DNA of 45,316 bases from Verrucomicrobiota bacterium (GCA_016721945.1 JADKHC010000027.1:1-45316), one strand, 5' to 3'. Shown: positions 1 through 10,254, numbered from the stretch's first letter. Made by a program: numbers and translations. The notes: a model not told the origin generated them from the sequence alone.

Positions 1-207
1 GGTTCGCCGATAGATGACGTGCGCTTCGTGGCGCAGCGACGGATTCGCAGCATCGCGATAACTGCGCACATCGTAACGAGTCTCCGCGAACTTTGCCGGT
101 GCTGCCGCCATCAACGGATGCAAGGGCGGCTCTCTTTTGACGACCACAGTTTGCGTCGTGCATCCGGCCAGAAGCGAAACAAGAAGCAGTATTGAGAACG
201 AGCGCAT
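1..207 (-). CDS. Lipoprotein of the conjugation operon (3' end cut off)
   Basis: The ATG at 207 opens a frame that runs off the left edge. The first residues are a lipoprotein signal ending in the lipobox LLAGC (MRSFSILLLVSLLAGCTT), followed by about 50 soluble residues. It begins 2 bases after the stop of the TrbI/VirB10 gene, so it is the next gene of the transfer operon. Position and lipobox suggest a TrbH/VirB7-like envelope lipoprotein, but sequence alone does not show which; the C-terminus is missing. Confidence 0.6.
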   Translation of the reverse strand, partial: MRSFSILLLVSLLAGCTTQTVVVKREPPLHPLMAAAPAKFAETRYDVRSYRDAANPSLRHEAHVIYRRT

Positions 208-209
208 GT

Positions 210-1346
210 TTATTCTTTCGGTTGGTTAGGCAGTTGAGGTTGCACCGCATCCGATTCAGGCGCGGCGGCAGTCATCCGAGATTTCACGCCAGCGAGGCTG
301 GCCTTCTGCGGATCGACCGATTCAAGCACGTAGACATAAAATTCCTTTCCGGCCGCGACGCGGACGAAGTAGCCATTCTCTTCGATGTCCTTCAGGGTGC
401 GCTTAGCGTAGAGATCAAACACATCGCCAACACCCTCGCGCACACCGTTCGAAACCGAGCCCGTGATCGTGGTGCCCAACGCGGTTTGCTGGCGGTCCTG
501 CGTCCCGCGCGCAAAGCCGCTCAGCGCGGCGGAGGCGAGCATCTTGAGTTCCTGCAAATCGTCCGTCGCCATCAGACGGCCTTTGATGCCGCCGGACCCA
601 TCGGTGATTCCGTAGCCGTCAATGTCGTGTTCGTATTCGCGATCCAACGCCACGCCGTTGAACACCAGCTCGCGGCCATCCTGCCAGACGAAACGCCAGG
701 TGCCGGATGCAGTCACGCGGTCGCGCATCCTGCCTTTGCGCGCCGTGCCATGCACGAGCGTGTTGGCCGGAATGACCTTCTTGCCGTTCTGCCAAACGTC
801 TTCGAGCAGCACCGCGATGACCGGTGTTTCGAGATTCGCGCTGTCGATCGTGTTCACGAGTTTGCACTTCAAGAGCGTGCCGAACGGGATGAATCGCTCA
901 GGCGCGGGCGGCTCGGCTCGCTCGTTCCGCGCCGAGGGCGCGTCATAGCTCGCGAGCAGCGAAGCATAATGAACCTTGCGCGGCTTTGGCTCCGCTTTCG
1001 GCGCGGCCTCGCTTTCGCATTAGCTGTTGTTGCTGGCTGCCGGGCGCCAGGCGCGGGCGCGGCCGGACGAAACGGCACAATGCCCCCGCCCGGTTTCCTT
1101 TTCCTGCGCGTGGTCAGCGGGGCATGCACCTGCTGCGGCACCCCGCTTTCCAAGCCTTGGTTGAGCGGCACCTTCACCTGACCGAGTTCGACCTTCTTCG
1201 CGCTGTGCGCAGCGAGCTTCTCCGGCTTCGCGTTCGCTCGCCTGATGTTTCCCGTACATCAAAAGCCCGGAGAAGAGCACGACAACGAACACGATGAACA
1301 AGCCGAACTTACTCTTGAAGAAATTACCGAGGTTGCGCGGGTTCAT
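210..1346 (-). CDS. TrbI/VirB10-like conjugal transfer protein (two frame breaks)
   Basis: VirB10/TrbI spans the inner membrane and reaches the outer-membrane core of the type IV secretion channel. The start (MNPRNLGNFFKSKFGLF) is a short cytoplasmic tail followed by one membrane segment, then a Pro-rich linker (about residues 60-110), then the conserved C-terminal TrbI domain with the segment VLLEDVWQNGKKVIPANT and a Gly-rich beta region. The frame changes near 1225 and near 1005-1015; the two shifts compensate, so the total length (about 378 residues) is normal for the family. The start overlaps the stop of the VirB9-like gene (ATGA at 1343-1346). The first part of the C-terminal domain continues upstream of its first in-frame ATG (872), which supports one gene rather than three. 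Confidence 0.85.
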
Positions 1347-2240
1347 GGGCGGCCGGCCTCCGTTGACGATTCCGCACCCGCGACCTTTGTTTCGCGACGG
1401 GCATTGTTGATGAGAATCGTGAACGCGTTGTCGGCGCTCAGATCGTTGCGCGTGCCGTCGGGCAGACCGACGATGGCAAACTCGGCATCTGCGCTTCCCC
1501 CCGGAGCGAGTGTACGCGGGCCGTTAGCAATCGATTGCTCAAACCTTTCCTGCGCGACCCGCGCCGCGAACGAACTTGGAACTAGATCCAAAGTGGTGTT
1601 CGTCGTGTTTTTAAGCCGCAACAGAAAGACCACCGCGTCTTCCTTCGAAAACCGATAGACTTCTTGCACGGTGATTTCGAGATTGGGCAATTCGACCTTT
1701 CGATTCTGGGCACGGAGCGTCACGCCTTCGACGGCTTTCGGCAGCGACTTCACCAAAACCGGATACGCCCGCGCACGGTCGAGCAGGCTCAGACCAATGC
1801 GCGGGGTGAACTTCACCGGCTCCGGCGGCGCATCCACGCGCACGGCGTTCTGCGCTTGGCGCGGTTGAAAATCACACTCGCGACCGAGTCGCCGCCACAG
1901 CGTGCAGTTGAAGCACGTAAGCCGAACCATCATAGATCGCGGTCAATCGTCCGACCGTTTCGGGTTGCAGGCTGCGAATGAGAATGAAGTTCGAGCCAGG
2001 TGCATGCGTGACGTGAAACCGAACCGGCGTCCCTTCCTCAATCTCCACAGCCCCCTTACCCCCATCAATCAGCATGTCCGCTCCCGCCACCGCTGTAATT
2101 GCACCGGGAAACATCACCGTGGTGATTTCCCGGGAAATCGGCAGATCAACCGCCCGCGTCGGATCGAGCGAGAGGTCGCGAATTGGCTGGGCCACCAGCG
2201 CAACCGCGGTGGCGAAAAAGAGTCCGGCGAATTTCCACAT
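1343..2240 (-). CDS. TrbG/VirB9-like periplasmic transfer protein (frame breaks)
   Basis: It starts with a signal peptide (MWKFAGLFFATAVALVAQ) followed by a beta-rich domain; the segment ending GRLTAIYDGSAYVLQLHA matches the end of a VirB9/CagX-type N-terminal domain. The frame then breaks twice near 1865-1895: once in GGCGGCG and once at a TTTT run that needs five T. It continues to a C-terminal domain with EITVQEVYRFSKEDAVVFLL. Total length is about 299 codons, usual for VirB9/TrbG. The neighbours VirB8-like (upstream) and VirB10-like (overlapping) place it in the outer-membrane core complex. Family identity rests on position, signal peptide and fold-like pattern. Confidence 0.75.
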
Positions 2241-2246
2241 ATGATT

Positions 2247-2912
2247 TCATGTTTTGATTGGTTCGACTTGGAACGCCGCGACTGCGGTCGGGAAGCGTCC
2301 ATTGCGGGTCAGGTCGGGGTTGACCAGAAATCTGAATTTCACGCGGTAGCGGAGAACTTCCGTGATCGGTGCGCCTTGATATGCACCGACGCGGATCAAT
2401 TGAATATCGGCCGACGTGTAGAACGCGTTGTCGCGCGTGCTCAGAATCTCCGGCGGGCCGACTTCAACTTTTTGGTGCAGCGATTTCGCCTCGAATTCTG
2501 CCTTCGTTTTATTGAGTGCGCCCTGAGCAATCTGTGCCGCGTCGCGCAAAAAGAGCTGTTTGAATAGTTCGGGATTGTCCAAGCCGGCAGGGTTGCGTTC
2601 GAAGAGCGCCTTGCACGCGAGCTTCGTCTGCATCGCATGCAGGTCCTTCGCCTGCTGAATGTCCACGACCGGCGACACGTAGTACGTGCCGAGACTATCG
2701 ATCAACACGACCTCGCGTTTGTGCATGAGCTTCGCGACGAGCTGCTGACGATCCCACGCCGCCCACAGCCATGCAGCGACCGCGATCACAAACCAGATCA
2801 GCGACTGACGCCGCTGACGTTCAAAGATCGCAAGAAGCGACGGCTTCGATCTCCCATATCTAGGCATCGCACGGGGCGCTACCGGAGCGGTGGTTTCGGT
2901 GTTGGCGACCAT
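2247..2912 (-). CDS. TrbF/VirB8-like inner-membrane transfer protein
   Basis: Intact 221-residue protein with a basic cytoplasmic N-terminus, one membrane segment (SLIWFVIAVAAWLWAAW, about residues 37-53) and a periplasmic domain. This topology and length are those of VirB8/TrbF, the bitopic assembly factor linking the inner-membrane complex to the core. It lies between the TrbL/VirB6-like and TrbG/VirB9-like genes, the canonical trb order L-F-G, and ends 6 bases before the next start. It is one of the few transfer genes here without a frame break. Confidence 0.78.
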   Translation of the reverse strand: MVANTETTAPVAPRAMPRYGRSKPSLLAIFERQRRQSLIWFVIAVAAWLWAAWDRQQLVAKLMHKREVVLIDSLGTYYVSPVVDIQQAKDLHAMQTKLACKALFERNPAGLDNPELFKQLFLRDAAQIAQGALNKTKAEFEAKSLHQKVEVGPPEILSTRDNAFYTSADIQLIRVGAYQGAPITEVLRYRVKFRFLVNPDLTRNGRFPTAVAAFQVEPIKT

Positions 2913-2917
2913 GTGGG

Positions 2918-4294
2918 TTATTTCTTGCGAGGTTGTTTTTTCGGCGGTGTGACGCCTTGTTTCGGAAGTGGTGGCGGTGTTTCAGCTTCGTCATCGTCAT
3001 CGCGCAAAAGCTCGCCGATGTTGCGCGCAATGGTCTCTTCCGCGGCTGCCAAGCGTTTCAACGCGCGGGCAGATTCCTTCGGGCCGCGTGTCGTCTGTTG
3101 TAGGTGAACATGGGAGTTAAATGTCGAGTGCGGCTCGGTTTGGATCGTCTTCATGCGGCTGCTGATCGAAGCCGCTTCGGCTTCGCCGTTTCTTACGGGC
3201 ATGAGAAAGAACTTCAGAGGCCATTGCCTCAGAAGCAGTGGCGCGCTGGAGATGGCCTGCGCTTCCTCGGCTGCCCAGTGTTCCTCCGCACGAACGCCCC
3301 GCGTAAAAACCCGACAATCCGCCAATCGCAGTTCCAGTCGTTCGGGCGGACCTGCCACCGCGCGCGGCCGATTCGCCGCCTGACGCCATTGCTCCGCCGC
3401 TGCCGCCGCAATCACGCCGCAGCGCACCGGCTCCCCTGTCGCGGCCGCGACCGCCGCACCCACACCGCCGAGAACGCAGACTGCATCACCCCACCGACGC
3501 CCTGCCCGAAAGCCGTCGCAGGATTCATCCCCATCAAAAGGACCTTCGTCGTGATCCATGGAGCAAGGCACGAGCTAATCATCATCCATGATCCGACGAG
3601 GAGGACGGTCAGTGCCGGAGCGGCCAAGGGCGCTCCGGCCACGATGACCGGAACGAGATTGGCGGTCGCCGCAGCATCCAGCATTGCGTTGGTGACAACC
3701 GCCGCCATCACCCACCCGAACGGCCAGCAGACCAAGGCGATCAGCCCGAGGAGAAATTTTTGCCCAACCGCCGCCATCGGACGGAGCATAAAGAACGCGA
3801 GAAAGATCGGGCTGATCGACCATCCTGCCGTCAGTAAAACACCACCGATCAATTTCACGACGTATTGAATGCCCCACGACAACCAGCCGAATAGCCACAA
3901 GGAACGCATAGGAAATCGCCGTGCCGATGGACTTAGTACCCCAGATAATGTCCCAGACGCTGGAGTTCGGATCGCTCGCCGATTTACCTGCGATAAAATC
4001 GATGAATCGATTGTCTACCATTCTCGGATCGATCCCCATCATATTTCCAAAGGCGATCACGATGTCGTTCAAACGCATCAGCCACTCACGCAAAAAGACC
4101 GTGCTCAGGCCGATGAAGAGGACCTTTGTTAACAGCCAGATGAACGTGCCCGCATCGGGACGACTGCGCACGGTCTGAAACACCAAGCCCGCCGCCACAA
4201 TCGCGCTCGCGACATAGGCGCATCCACCCCACAACGTGGACAAGCCATCGAAGTAGGTCGAAGGAAGGATGGTGGCAACGGGTGCGGCGATCAC
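2918..4294 (-). CDS. TrbL/VirB6-like polytopic membrane protein (two frame breaks)
   Basis: VirB6/TrbL forms part of the inner-membrane channel. Read across frame breaks near 3905 and 3480, the protein has several hydrophobic segments (such as LWGGCAYVASAIVAAGLVF, then LSWGIQYVVKLIGGVLLTAG and LLGLIALVCWPFGWVMAAVV), followed by a long Ala/Glu-rich cytoplasmic tail ending in a Pro/Lys-rich stretch. At the second break the meaning QSAFSA then VGAAVAAATGEPV is restored by one base. The start is GTG at 4294, overlapping the stop of the preceding lipoprotein gene by 4 bases (GTGA), which indicates translational coupling. About 458 residues. Confidence 0.78.
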
Positions 4295-4541
4295 GGCGAT
4301 GTTTGATTACTGCTTTTAATTGGTTCGGCTGACGCAACAGGTTTCTTATCAGGCTTGTTTTTCTTGAAGTAATCCGGCGTCTGAAATGCCTTGGGCAGGG
4401 CGTCCATTTCTTGCAGGCGGCCTCGGCTCGCGCCTTGGCCTCGCTTCCTTCTTTCGCCCTACGCGCCTCGGCCTCCCGATCGGTGCAGGCAGACATAAGA
4501 ACGAGGACAAACAACCCACCAGCCAGTAGTCTTGTTTTCAT
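4291..4541 (-). CDS. Small lipoprotein, TrbK-like entry-exclusion candidate (one frame break)
   Basis: The signal sequence ends in LMSAC (MKTRLLAGGLFVLVLMSAC), followed by an Ala/Glu/Lys-rich helix. Near 4415 the frame changes (TGCAAGAAATGG) and the protein continues as EMDALPKAFQTPDYFKKNKP, ending after about 83 residues. In trb operons the gene between trbJ and trbL is trbK, a small lipoprotein that blocks uptake of the same plasmid by a cell that already has it. Position, size and lipobox match TrbK; no sequence motif proves it. The stop overlaps the GTG of the TrbL-like gene. Confidence 0.6.
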
Positions 4542-4581
4542 GCGGCGGTAATTGACCTAATGATCCGAGAAAAGTTTCCGC

Positions 4582-5391
4582 TCACTCGGAAAGTCGCCGT
4601 TCTGTAACATATTGAAGCATGCATTCGTAAGTCGGGGTGAAGGTCGTGGAGATTTTCTTCACCTCCTGTTGCGAAAGGCGACGACGGGCCTCGGCATCAG
4701 CCTCTGTCTGCGCGTTTTTCATCGCGGTCGCCTCCGCCGCCTTCACCTGCACCTCGGCAGCGCTGAGCGCGACCTCGGCATCGACGGCGGAAAGCTGACC
4801 ATACTGCGCATTGAGCACGGCCTGAAGTTTCTGTTGTTCCGCCTCCGTTGTTGCGGCCTGCATCGCTTCGCTAGTGGTGGCGATGGCACGCTTCAAATTC
4901 TCACGCCGGGAGTAAACGTCACTCTGCACCGCTTTGAATTCATCCACGGTGACAGCCATGTCGTGCGACTCTTTGAAAATCTGCGGATCGCGATCGATCT
5001 GCCTGCCGTCAAAGTCCGTGAACTGTGCGTTGACCGGTTTGAATACGCCGCCACGCGAATCACCGAACAACCCACTACCGTCAACACGGCTGAGCCCGTC
5101 TGCCCAAGTTCTGATCTGTGTTGGCAGATTCAGATCGGCGCGAAATTCGGAAAATCCGACCAGATTGCGAAAGTTTTTCATGTCACCCATGCGATTGAGC
5201 TGGGTTTCAAACTGGCGGATCTGATCAATCTGGTTCTTGATCTGAGTCGCCTGCTTCGCGATCTGCTCGGCCATCGCCGCGTAGTTCAAAACACTCTGCA
5301 TGAGGTTTGGCACATCGAACACCGCCCATTGCGCAGAGGCAGGAATAGCACCGGCAGCGGCGAGAATAATTATAGCGATTAGTTTTTTCAT
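4582..5391 (-). CDS. TrbJ/VirB5-like periplasmic transfer protein
   Basis: Intact 269-residue protein with a cleavable signal peptide (MKKLIAIIILAAAGAIPASA). The mature part is almost entirely helical: an early coiled-coil rich in Q and I (AKQATQIKNQIDQIRQFETQ) and a second one after residue 150. This is the TrbJ/VirB5 pattern, a periplasmic protein linked to pilus assembly and mating-pair stabilisation. Its start overlaps the upstream gene's stop (ATGA at 5388-5391), and the TrbK-like gene follows, as in trb operons. Confidence 0.8.
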   Translation of the reverse strand: MKKLIAIIILAAAGAIPASAQWAVFDVPNLMQSVLNYAAMAEQIAKQATQIKNQIDQIRQFETQLNRMGDMKNFRNLVGFSEFRADLNLPTQIRTWADGLSRVDGSGLFGDSRGGVFKPVNAQFTDFDGRQIDRDPQIFKESHDMAVTVDEFKAVQSDVYSRRENLKRAIATTSEAMQAATTEAEQQKLQAVLNAQYGQLSAVDAEVALSAAEVQVKAAEATAMKNAQTEADAEARRRLSQQEVKKISTTFTPTYECMLQYVTERRLSE

Positions 5392-5882
5392 GATCCCGTT
5401 TCCTCCTTGGGCATCACCACACGGATGACGCGTTTTGTTGTTTCGTGCCGCACGCCTTCACGGTCGGTTTGTGGCACAGTGATTTCGTAGTAGGATTCCT
5501 CGTAGCCGTCGTCGGTACGCGGGCGCTGATTGTCCCGTGCGATCCAGTATTGCTGTTTCACCGCGTTCGACTGGCCCTTCTCGTATCCGGCAACGAACGC
5601 CTCGCGTTGCGCCTTGTTGTTGAAGTAATTGATAGCCTCACCGGTGACGAAACCTGCCGCCGCACCGATGGCGGCTCCCTTAGCCTTATTGTTACTATTG
5701 TTCGTTCCGATGTAAGCCCCCGCGGCGGTAGTTGCCGTCGTGGTGGTAAAGTCGCGCGTTTTTCCGGCAGAGTCCGCACCCGCCGTCGCGCAACCCGACG
5801 TGAGGACTATCGCCAGCGCCAACGGCAACAGACCGAAGCGATACGGCTGGAAGAAGCTTAGTGAATTGAAAAGTCGAAGCAT
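5388..5882 (-). CDS. Glycine-zipper outer-membrane lipoprotein
   Basis: 164 residues. The N-terminal hydrophobic segment ends in the lipobox TSGCA (about residue 31). Then follows an alternating Gly/Ala stretch (AAGAYIGTNN, GAAIGAAAGFVTGEAI) typical of glycine-zipper outer-membrane proteins, and a polar C-terminus. It sits inside the transfer operon with a 4-base overlap to the TrbJ-like gene. The role is not known; a small envelope component of the transfer apparatus is a reasonable inference. Confidence 0.75.
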   Translation of the reverse strand: MLRLFNSLSFFQPYRFGLLPLALAIVLTSGCATAGADSAGKTRDFTTTTATTAAGAYIGTNNSNNKAKGAAIGAAAGFVTGEAINYFNNKAQREAFVAGYEKGQSNAVKQQYWIARDNQRPRTDDGYEESYYEITVPQTDREGVRHETTKRVIRVVMPKEETGS

Positions 5883-5900
5883 GTTGTTCCTTGATTATAG

Positions 5901-6518
5901 TTATGGTTCGCCAATCGTTAGTTTGAGTTCGCGCCGTTCCACCAGGTATTCGCAGTAACCCTCGCGTGCGCCCTGGCGTTCGATGTTCCGGGCGATTAGC
6001 ACGCTCGGCTCAAGGCGGCCTTCGAGAAATTCCACGACCTCCGCCTTCGTGCGCAACCTGTCCGCGTGAGGAAGAAGATTCGTTTCCAAAATCTTCTCCA
6101 CCTCGACGACCGTTTCGCCATCGGCGGGATCGTCGCAGTCTTCGCTCCGCTCTGCGTAGCGTTCGAGCGCAGCGGCAAGGCGTTCCTCCTCCGCCAGCTC
6201 GTACCCGGTGCTCAATACGTCGTAGGCCGACGGACTGGACGCGAGCAGCGTGCCTTCGGCCTCACGCTGGATACCGTCCGCTCCCGGAACATCCGTCTCC
6301 CGCTCCATGAGTCGAAACACCAGCGCACCACCGACAAACGCCGCTTCAACGTGCCGCTCACGCGTCGGCATTGCCTGATTCAACGGGAGACTCGCGAGCA
6401 CGCGTGGCGGAGCGACGGCAAGCGCGCTTGCATTGGCAATACGTTGCTCGTTCTGAAACTGGCTACCGAGCGCCATCAATTGCCGGGCCTCGGTTTGGAT
6501 CTCTTGGTTCGTTTTCAT
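5901..6518 (-). CDS. Transfer-operon protein of unknown function
   Basis: 205 residues, no signal peptide or membrane segment, rich in Glu/Ala and probably mostly helical and cytoplasmic. It lies between the VirB4-like gene (4 bases away) and the glycine-zipper lipoprotein, inside a tightly packed operon, and the frame is intact over its whole length. I do not recognise a family. The C-terminal half (VEKILETNLLPHADRLRTKA) looks amphipathic. Confidence 0.6.
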   Translation of the reverse strand: MKTNQEIQTEARQLMALGSQFQNEQRIANASALAVAPPRVLASLPLNQAMPTRERHVEAAFVGGALVFRLMERETDVPGADGIQREAEGTLLASSPSAYDVLSTGYELAEEERLAAALERYAERSEDCDDPADGETVVEVEKILETNLLPHADRLRTKAEVVEFLEGRLEPSVLIARNIERQGAREGYCEYLVERRELKLTIGEP

Positions 6519-6522
6519 GGTT

Positions 6523-9224
6523 TTAGGCGTTAGCTATAATGGCCTCCACGATGTTGGAATGACCTCGCAGCGCCTTCTGGCGTTGATCGAAGTGCGCGCC
6601 CGAGCTCGACGCGCAGTAGAGCATTTCGCGCGAGGCGACGTTGCGCATCGTCACGATGAGCGGACGGCGTTCGTCCGTGTGGTAATAGGTGAACTGAGAA
6701 TACTTCTTCCCGACCAGCTTCTCCGGTTCGGGGTGACTCATGACGGCATCCTTCGCCGCATCCGGGATCGGGAAATCCCGACTGAGATCCTCGATGTCCG
6801 AGCGATCACTCTGGCGCATGAGGAAAAGCATCCGACTATTGCCGAGCACCGCGCCACGAATGTCCGACGCCTTGAACTGCTCGTAATTCTGAACGGTCGC
6901 GACGTTCCAGACATTGTATTTGCGAAGCTGCTGGTAGGACTCGCGCAGCACCTTCTTGCCGGACGGCACGAGCGAGAAGCGTGCGACCTCCTCGAAAATG
7001 TTTCGTTTCCGCAGCGCACGCGGCAGCCGCATCATGTGCGACCGGGTATAGTTCGCGATCAGGAAGGCCGCCGCCGCTTTCAGCTCCTCCGCCGATTCCG
7101 GGATGTAGCCCAACTCGAAATGCGCGATCTTGCCGGTGAGGTTCACGTTGGAGACACCATCAAAAAGTTCGCCGTAGCTGCCGCCCGTTGACCACGGCTC
7201 CAGGAGCGTGGCGAGGTAACGCATTTCTTCCGCGTGTGGGCCGGACGCCTCCGCCGAAAGCAATTCCTGCAAATGCCCGTGCTGCGGTTGCTCCGCTGAC
7301 GTGAAACGCGAGAAGATCAGATCGCGCACTTGCTGCGCACCGGCGCTCTCCTTGGCGAACCGGATGACCTCGCCTTCGTCCGCGCGGGCGATGAAGCGCC
7401 GCCGCCTCATCCGTATGCGTTTGCTCGAATTCCGAGAATTCGAGGAACGCGTCAAGTTCCGTCGCCTGCGGCCCCATTCGCTCGCGCCGATACGCATCGA
7501 GCGCGAACGCACGACGTGCGAGTGCGCTGCGTTCGTCCGAGTGTTTGTTCAAATACCAACGCGAGAAATCCTCGTAGAGCCGACCAATCGCGTTCGAGAG
7601 CAGCGCCTGCCGCAGTTTGTTGCGGTCCTCATCTTTCGATTGCCCGACCATGAGCATCGGCAGCGCCGACGCCGCGCTCAGGTGCAGCCCGGACAGCGGC
7701 AGGCCGCGCGTGTCCAGGTAGTTCATGGTCAGCTTGCCGTTCGCCTGGACGATGATCGGCTCCGTCGCCGGATCGACCGTCTTGGCGTAGGTCGTGTAGG
7801 ACTCACCTTCCTCCACGATCATTGTGTAGGCGTAGAACGGTTCGGTCTGCGTCAGGATATCGATCACGTTGACGCTCTTGCCGGAACCGGTCGTGCCAAT
7901 GACGACCGCATTTTGCGGCGTCTGACTGTTGCCTTCGCCGACGAACGTACGGCCACCGACAAGATTGCCGTTCGGACCTTCGTAGATGAACTCCGCGCTT
8001 TCCAGATGCCCGACCGGCGTCGACGAAAACGGTAGGATGTTCGCAACGAGGGCATCGTCGTAGTCGTGCCAGAGCGCGTTGTAGCGACTGAACGACCAAC
8101 CCGGCCAGGTGCAGTAGAAGAAATTCCGTGCCGAGGGTTCGAGCGCGGGCTCGTAGGCCTGCGCGCGTTCCATGCTGCCGACCGCGGCTTTCAGCGCGGT
8201 GAGCTTCGCGCGCAAATCCTCTCGGCTCCGATCCCAAGCACGTATCACATATTGGATACGGTAGGGTGAGCTTTCACCGTTCGAGTAACGCGCGATCTTC
8301 GCCGCCTTCGTGCGCATGGCCGCTAGGAGCTTCACTTTCTTCAGGCTCTCGTAGTCGCCCTCAACACGATTCAGCTCCTTTTGCTCCTTCTCGATTAGTT
8401 CGTCCACATCCACGGCCTCAACGTTGACCGTGATCGCGTATTCGCGGAATCCGAGCTTCGTCAAAATATACGCGATGCTCGGGCGCGTGCGTTTCGGCAG
8501 CGCCTTTAGGGCAAGCATTCCATGGTAATAACCATCGAGGTAGAACCCGGCATCGGGCTTTTCCAGCGGACGGCCTCGCCGAGCCAGCAGTTTTCCTGAA
8601 TCGATTTCTCGGGATCGAAAAACTCCAACGGATCGGTGACCCTCTGTTCCGGCAGCGATGGATTCATGAATTCCAGGTAATGGAGGAAATGATCGGCATC
8701 CGTCATCGGCCGCACCTGACCGCCACTCCCGCCGAAGAGCGCCTGGAGGAACTGCCCGGTCTGTTTGAACTGCTCCCCGTAGGCACCGAGCAACGCCTCT
8801 TCGTCAGGCGGCCGGCCTTCTGCCCAACGGCGTCGGCGTCGATTGGCATTGTGAAATACAGACGCAGCCGCTCGCGTCGCAGCGCGCCGTCATCGACCAA
8901 CCGCGAGTAGCGCACGAAGCGTTCGTTGCGCTGGCGTGTGCTCCATTCGTTGGTCGAATACCGAACCGTGTCCTCCCGATAACGGTGCAGCGGCTTCCGG
9001 AAATCAGAATCGTTCGTCCACTGGATTTGCATCCGCCAGTCCGGCTTCAGTACCGACAGCAACGCGACCAAGTCGGATTCGAGTGCGTTGTGATGCACCG
9101 GATCGGCCTGCTCCAAATCCGGCGCGGTGATTTCAAAACCGCGCGAGACGAAGCCACCGCGATGCAGGCCTTCGAAAACAATCATGTCTTCGCCAAAATA
9201 TCCGTCTGGTGGTTCGACACGCAT
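6523..9224 (-). CDS. TrbE/VirB4-type conjugation ATPase (three frame breaks)
   Basis: VirB4 proteins are the large ATPases that power pilus building and transfer. Four consecutive reading frames make one protein of about 900 residues, the usual size: 9224 to about 8830, to about 8565, to about 7400, to 6523. Across each break the sense is continuous (for example MPIDADAVGQKAGR then EEALLGAYGEQF). The Walker A motif GTTGSGKS lies near 7880-7900, the Walker-B-like segment RNIFEEVARF near 6985-7010, and the sensor region VATVQNYEQF near 6890. The start at 9224 follows the stop of the small upstream gene by 2 bases. The order pilin-TrbD-TrbE is that of trb operons. Confidence 0.87.
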
Positions 9225-9226
9225 GG

Positions 9227-9361
9227 TCAGTCCTCCCGCGCTCCGCCAGCGCGTCTTCCAGCATTTCCTCCGTGGTCGTGAGTTGTTCCTGCAACCGGTC
9301 GTAGTCGCCGCGCGTCACCACGGCTTCCGTTTTCGCGCGAGCTGATTTTGCCGTTCGTCAT
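9227..9361 (-). CDS. Tiny coupled gene, possible coiled-coil protein
   Basis: The ATG at 9361 overlaps the stop of the TrbD/VirB3-like gene (ATGA) and a TGA at 9227-9229 ends just before the VirB4 start, so a 44-codon gene is well framed by its neighbours. Read straight, the peptide is Arg/Gly-rich and unremarkable. In the next frame, most of the same bases read as a convincing coiled-coil (TRGDYDRLQEQLTTTEEMLE). Two compensating indels would put that helix between the same start and stop. No function can be given. Confidence 0.4.
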   Translation of the reverse strand: MTNGKISSRENGSRGDARRLRPVAGTTHDHGGNAGRRAGGARED

Positions 9362-9820
9362 CCTCGACGGACCATCGGCTCCGCCTGCCGGACGCGTTGC
9401 GCGATCCCGACCTGCGGGCCTGCGACGCGCGCCAGATTTCGTTCGCGCCATCTGCGCGGGTCAGCGCCGGCATCGGCAGCGGCGAAGGGGTTCGCCAGAC
9501 GCCGGCCACGCGGGCCGAAACTGAATTGCATTACACCGGCCTCGACGAGCGCAGACTCAAAGAAGTCCGTATCGTAGTGCTCCGGTTTGTTGTTCTTCAG
9601 CGTGAAGACATAGGCGACAGAGCCAAGACACAGAATCAGTCCGATGAACAGGCACAACAGCAGCGACACGCCCAGGACTCCCCACAGGAGGATAACCATC
9701 ATGATCGTCGCGCCGCCAGACCCGAGCAGATACCAGCCAGAGTTCCCGGTCATGCCGAGAAATTCGCCGGACGACTGCGCGCCCTGATTGGCGTCGTGCT
9801 CGTTGAGGTGTGCCGTGCAT
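9358..9820 (-). CDS. TrbD/VirB3-like membrane protein
   Basis: A small inner-membrane protein with a long hydrophobic region (ATIMMVILLWGVLGVSLLLC then LFIGLILCLGSVAYVF), followed by a soluble tail with ESALVEAGVMQFSFGPRGRR. It lies between pilin and VirB4-like genes, the position of trbD/virB3. The first in-frame ATG is 9753, but plausible coding sequence (LNEHDANQGAQSSGEFLG) extends upstream to an ATG at 9820 if one base is added near 9805; I used that start and mark it as uncertain. It ends at 9358, coupled to the next gene. Confidence 0.65.
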
Positions 9821-9840
9821 CGAACCGAGTGGGGTCTCGC

Positions 9841-10254
9841 TTATTGGGCGAACGAACTGACGCCTGCCGCTTCGAGTCCCATGTTGCTCCACATTGTACG
9901 GACGATGGCGAAGGCGAGACCACTCACCATCGCACCGGCAAAAGCCCACTTCGCGATGGACTGACGGCCCATCATCATGGCGACGCCCGCCGCCACGATG
10001 CCGACGGCCGCAAACGTGCCGCTCAGATACATGATGATCGCGTTGCCCGATTCGGTGGCCGTGCGCAAATCCACCGCTTGCGCATGCGCGAGGGACGGAA
10101 GCGCCAAAGCACACAGCAGCAATACGGACTGCTTGCGCCAGGTGTTGTTTGTCGATTGCCGCCGGTTTTCAGAATACAGATGCAGCGCCTTCGTCATCAT
10201 CGCCGCACCGATTGCCAACACCACGTAAGGAATCACCGTTATCAAGATCGTCAT
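9841..10254 (-). CDS. TrbC/VirB2-like pilin precursor
   Basis: First gene of the transfer operon. The start at 10254 has GGAG six bases upstream. The C-terminal part has the VirB2/TrbC layout: a signal peptide ending in SLAHA, then two hydrophobic segments separated by a short polar loop (NAIIMYLSGTFAAVGIVAAG and KWAFAGAMVSGLAFAIV). An additional hydrophobic stretch (ILITVIPYVVLAIGAAMM) precedes the signal sequence; translation may instead begin at the internal ATG before KALHLYSENRR, but that ATG lacks a ribosome site. About 137 residues. Confidence 0.72.
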   Translation of the reverse strand: MTILITVIPYVVLAIGAAMMTKALHLYSENRRQSTNNTWRKQSVLLLCALALPSLAHAQAVDLRTATESGNAIIMYLSGTFAAVGIVAAGVAMMMGRQSIAKWAFAGAMVSGLAFAIVRTMWSNMGLEAAGVSSFAQ

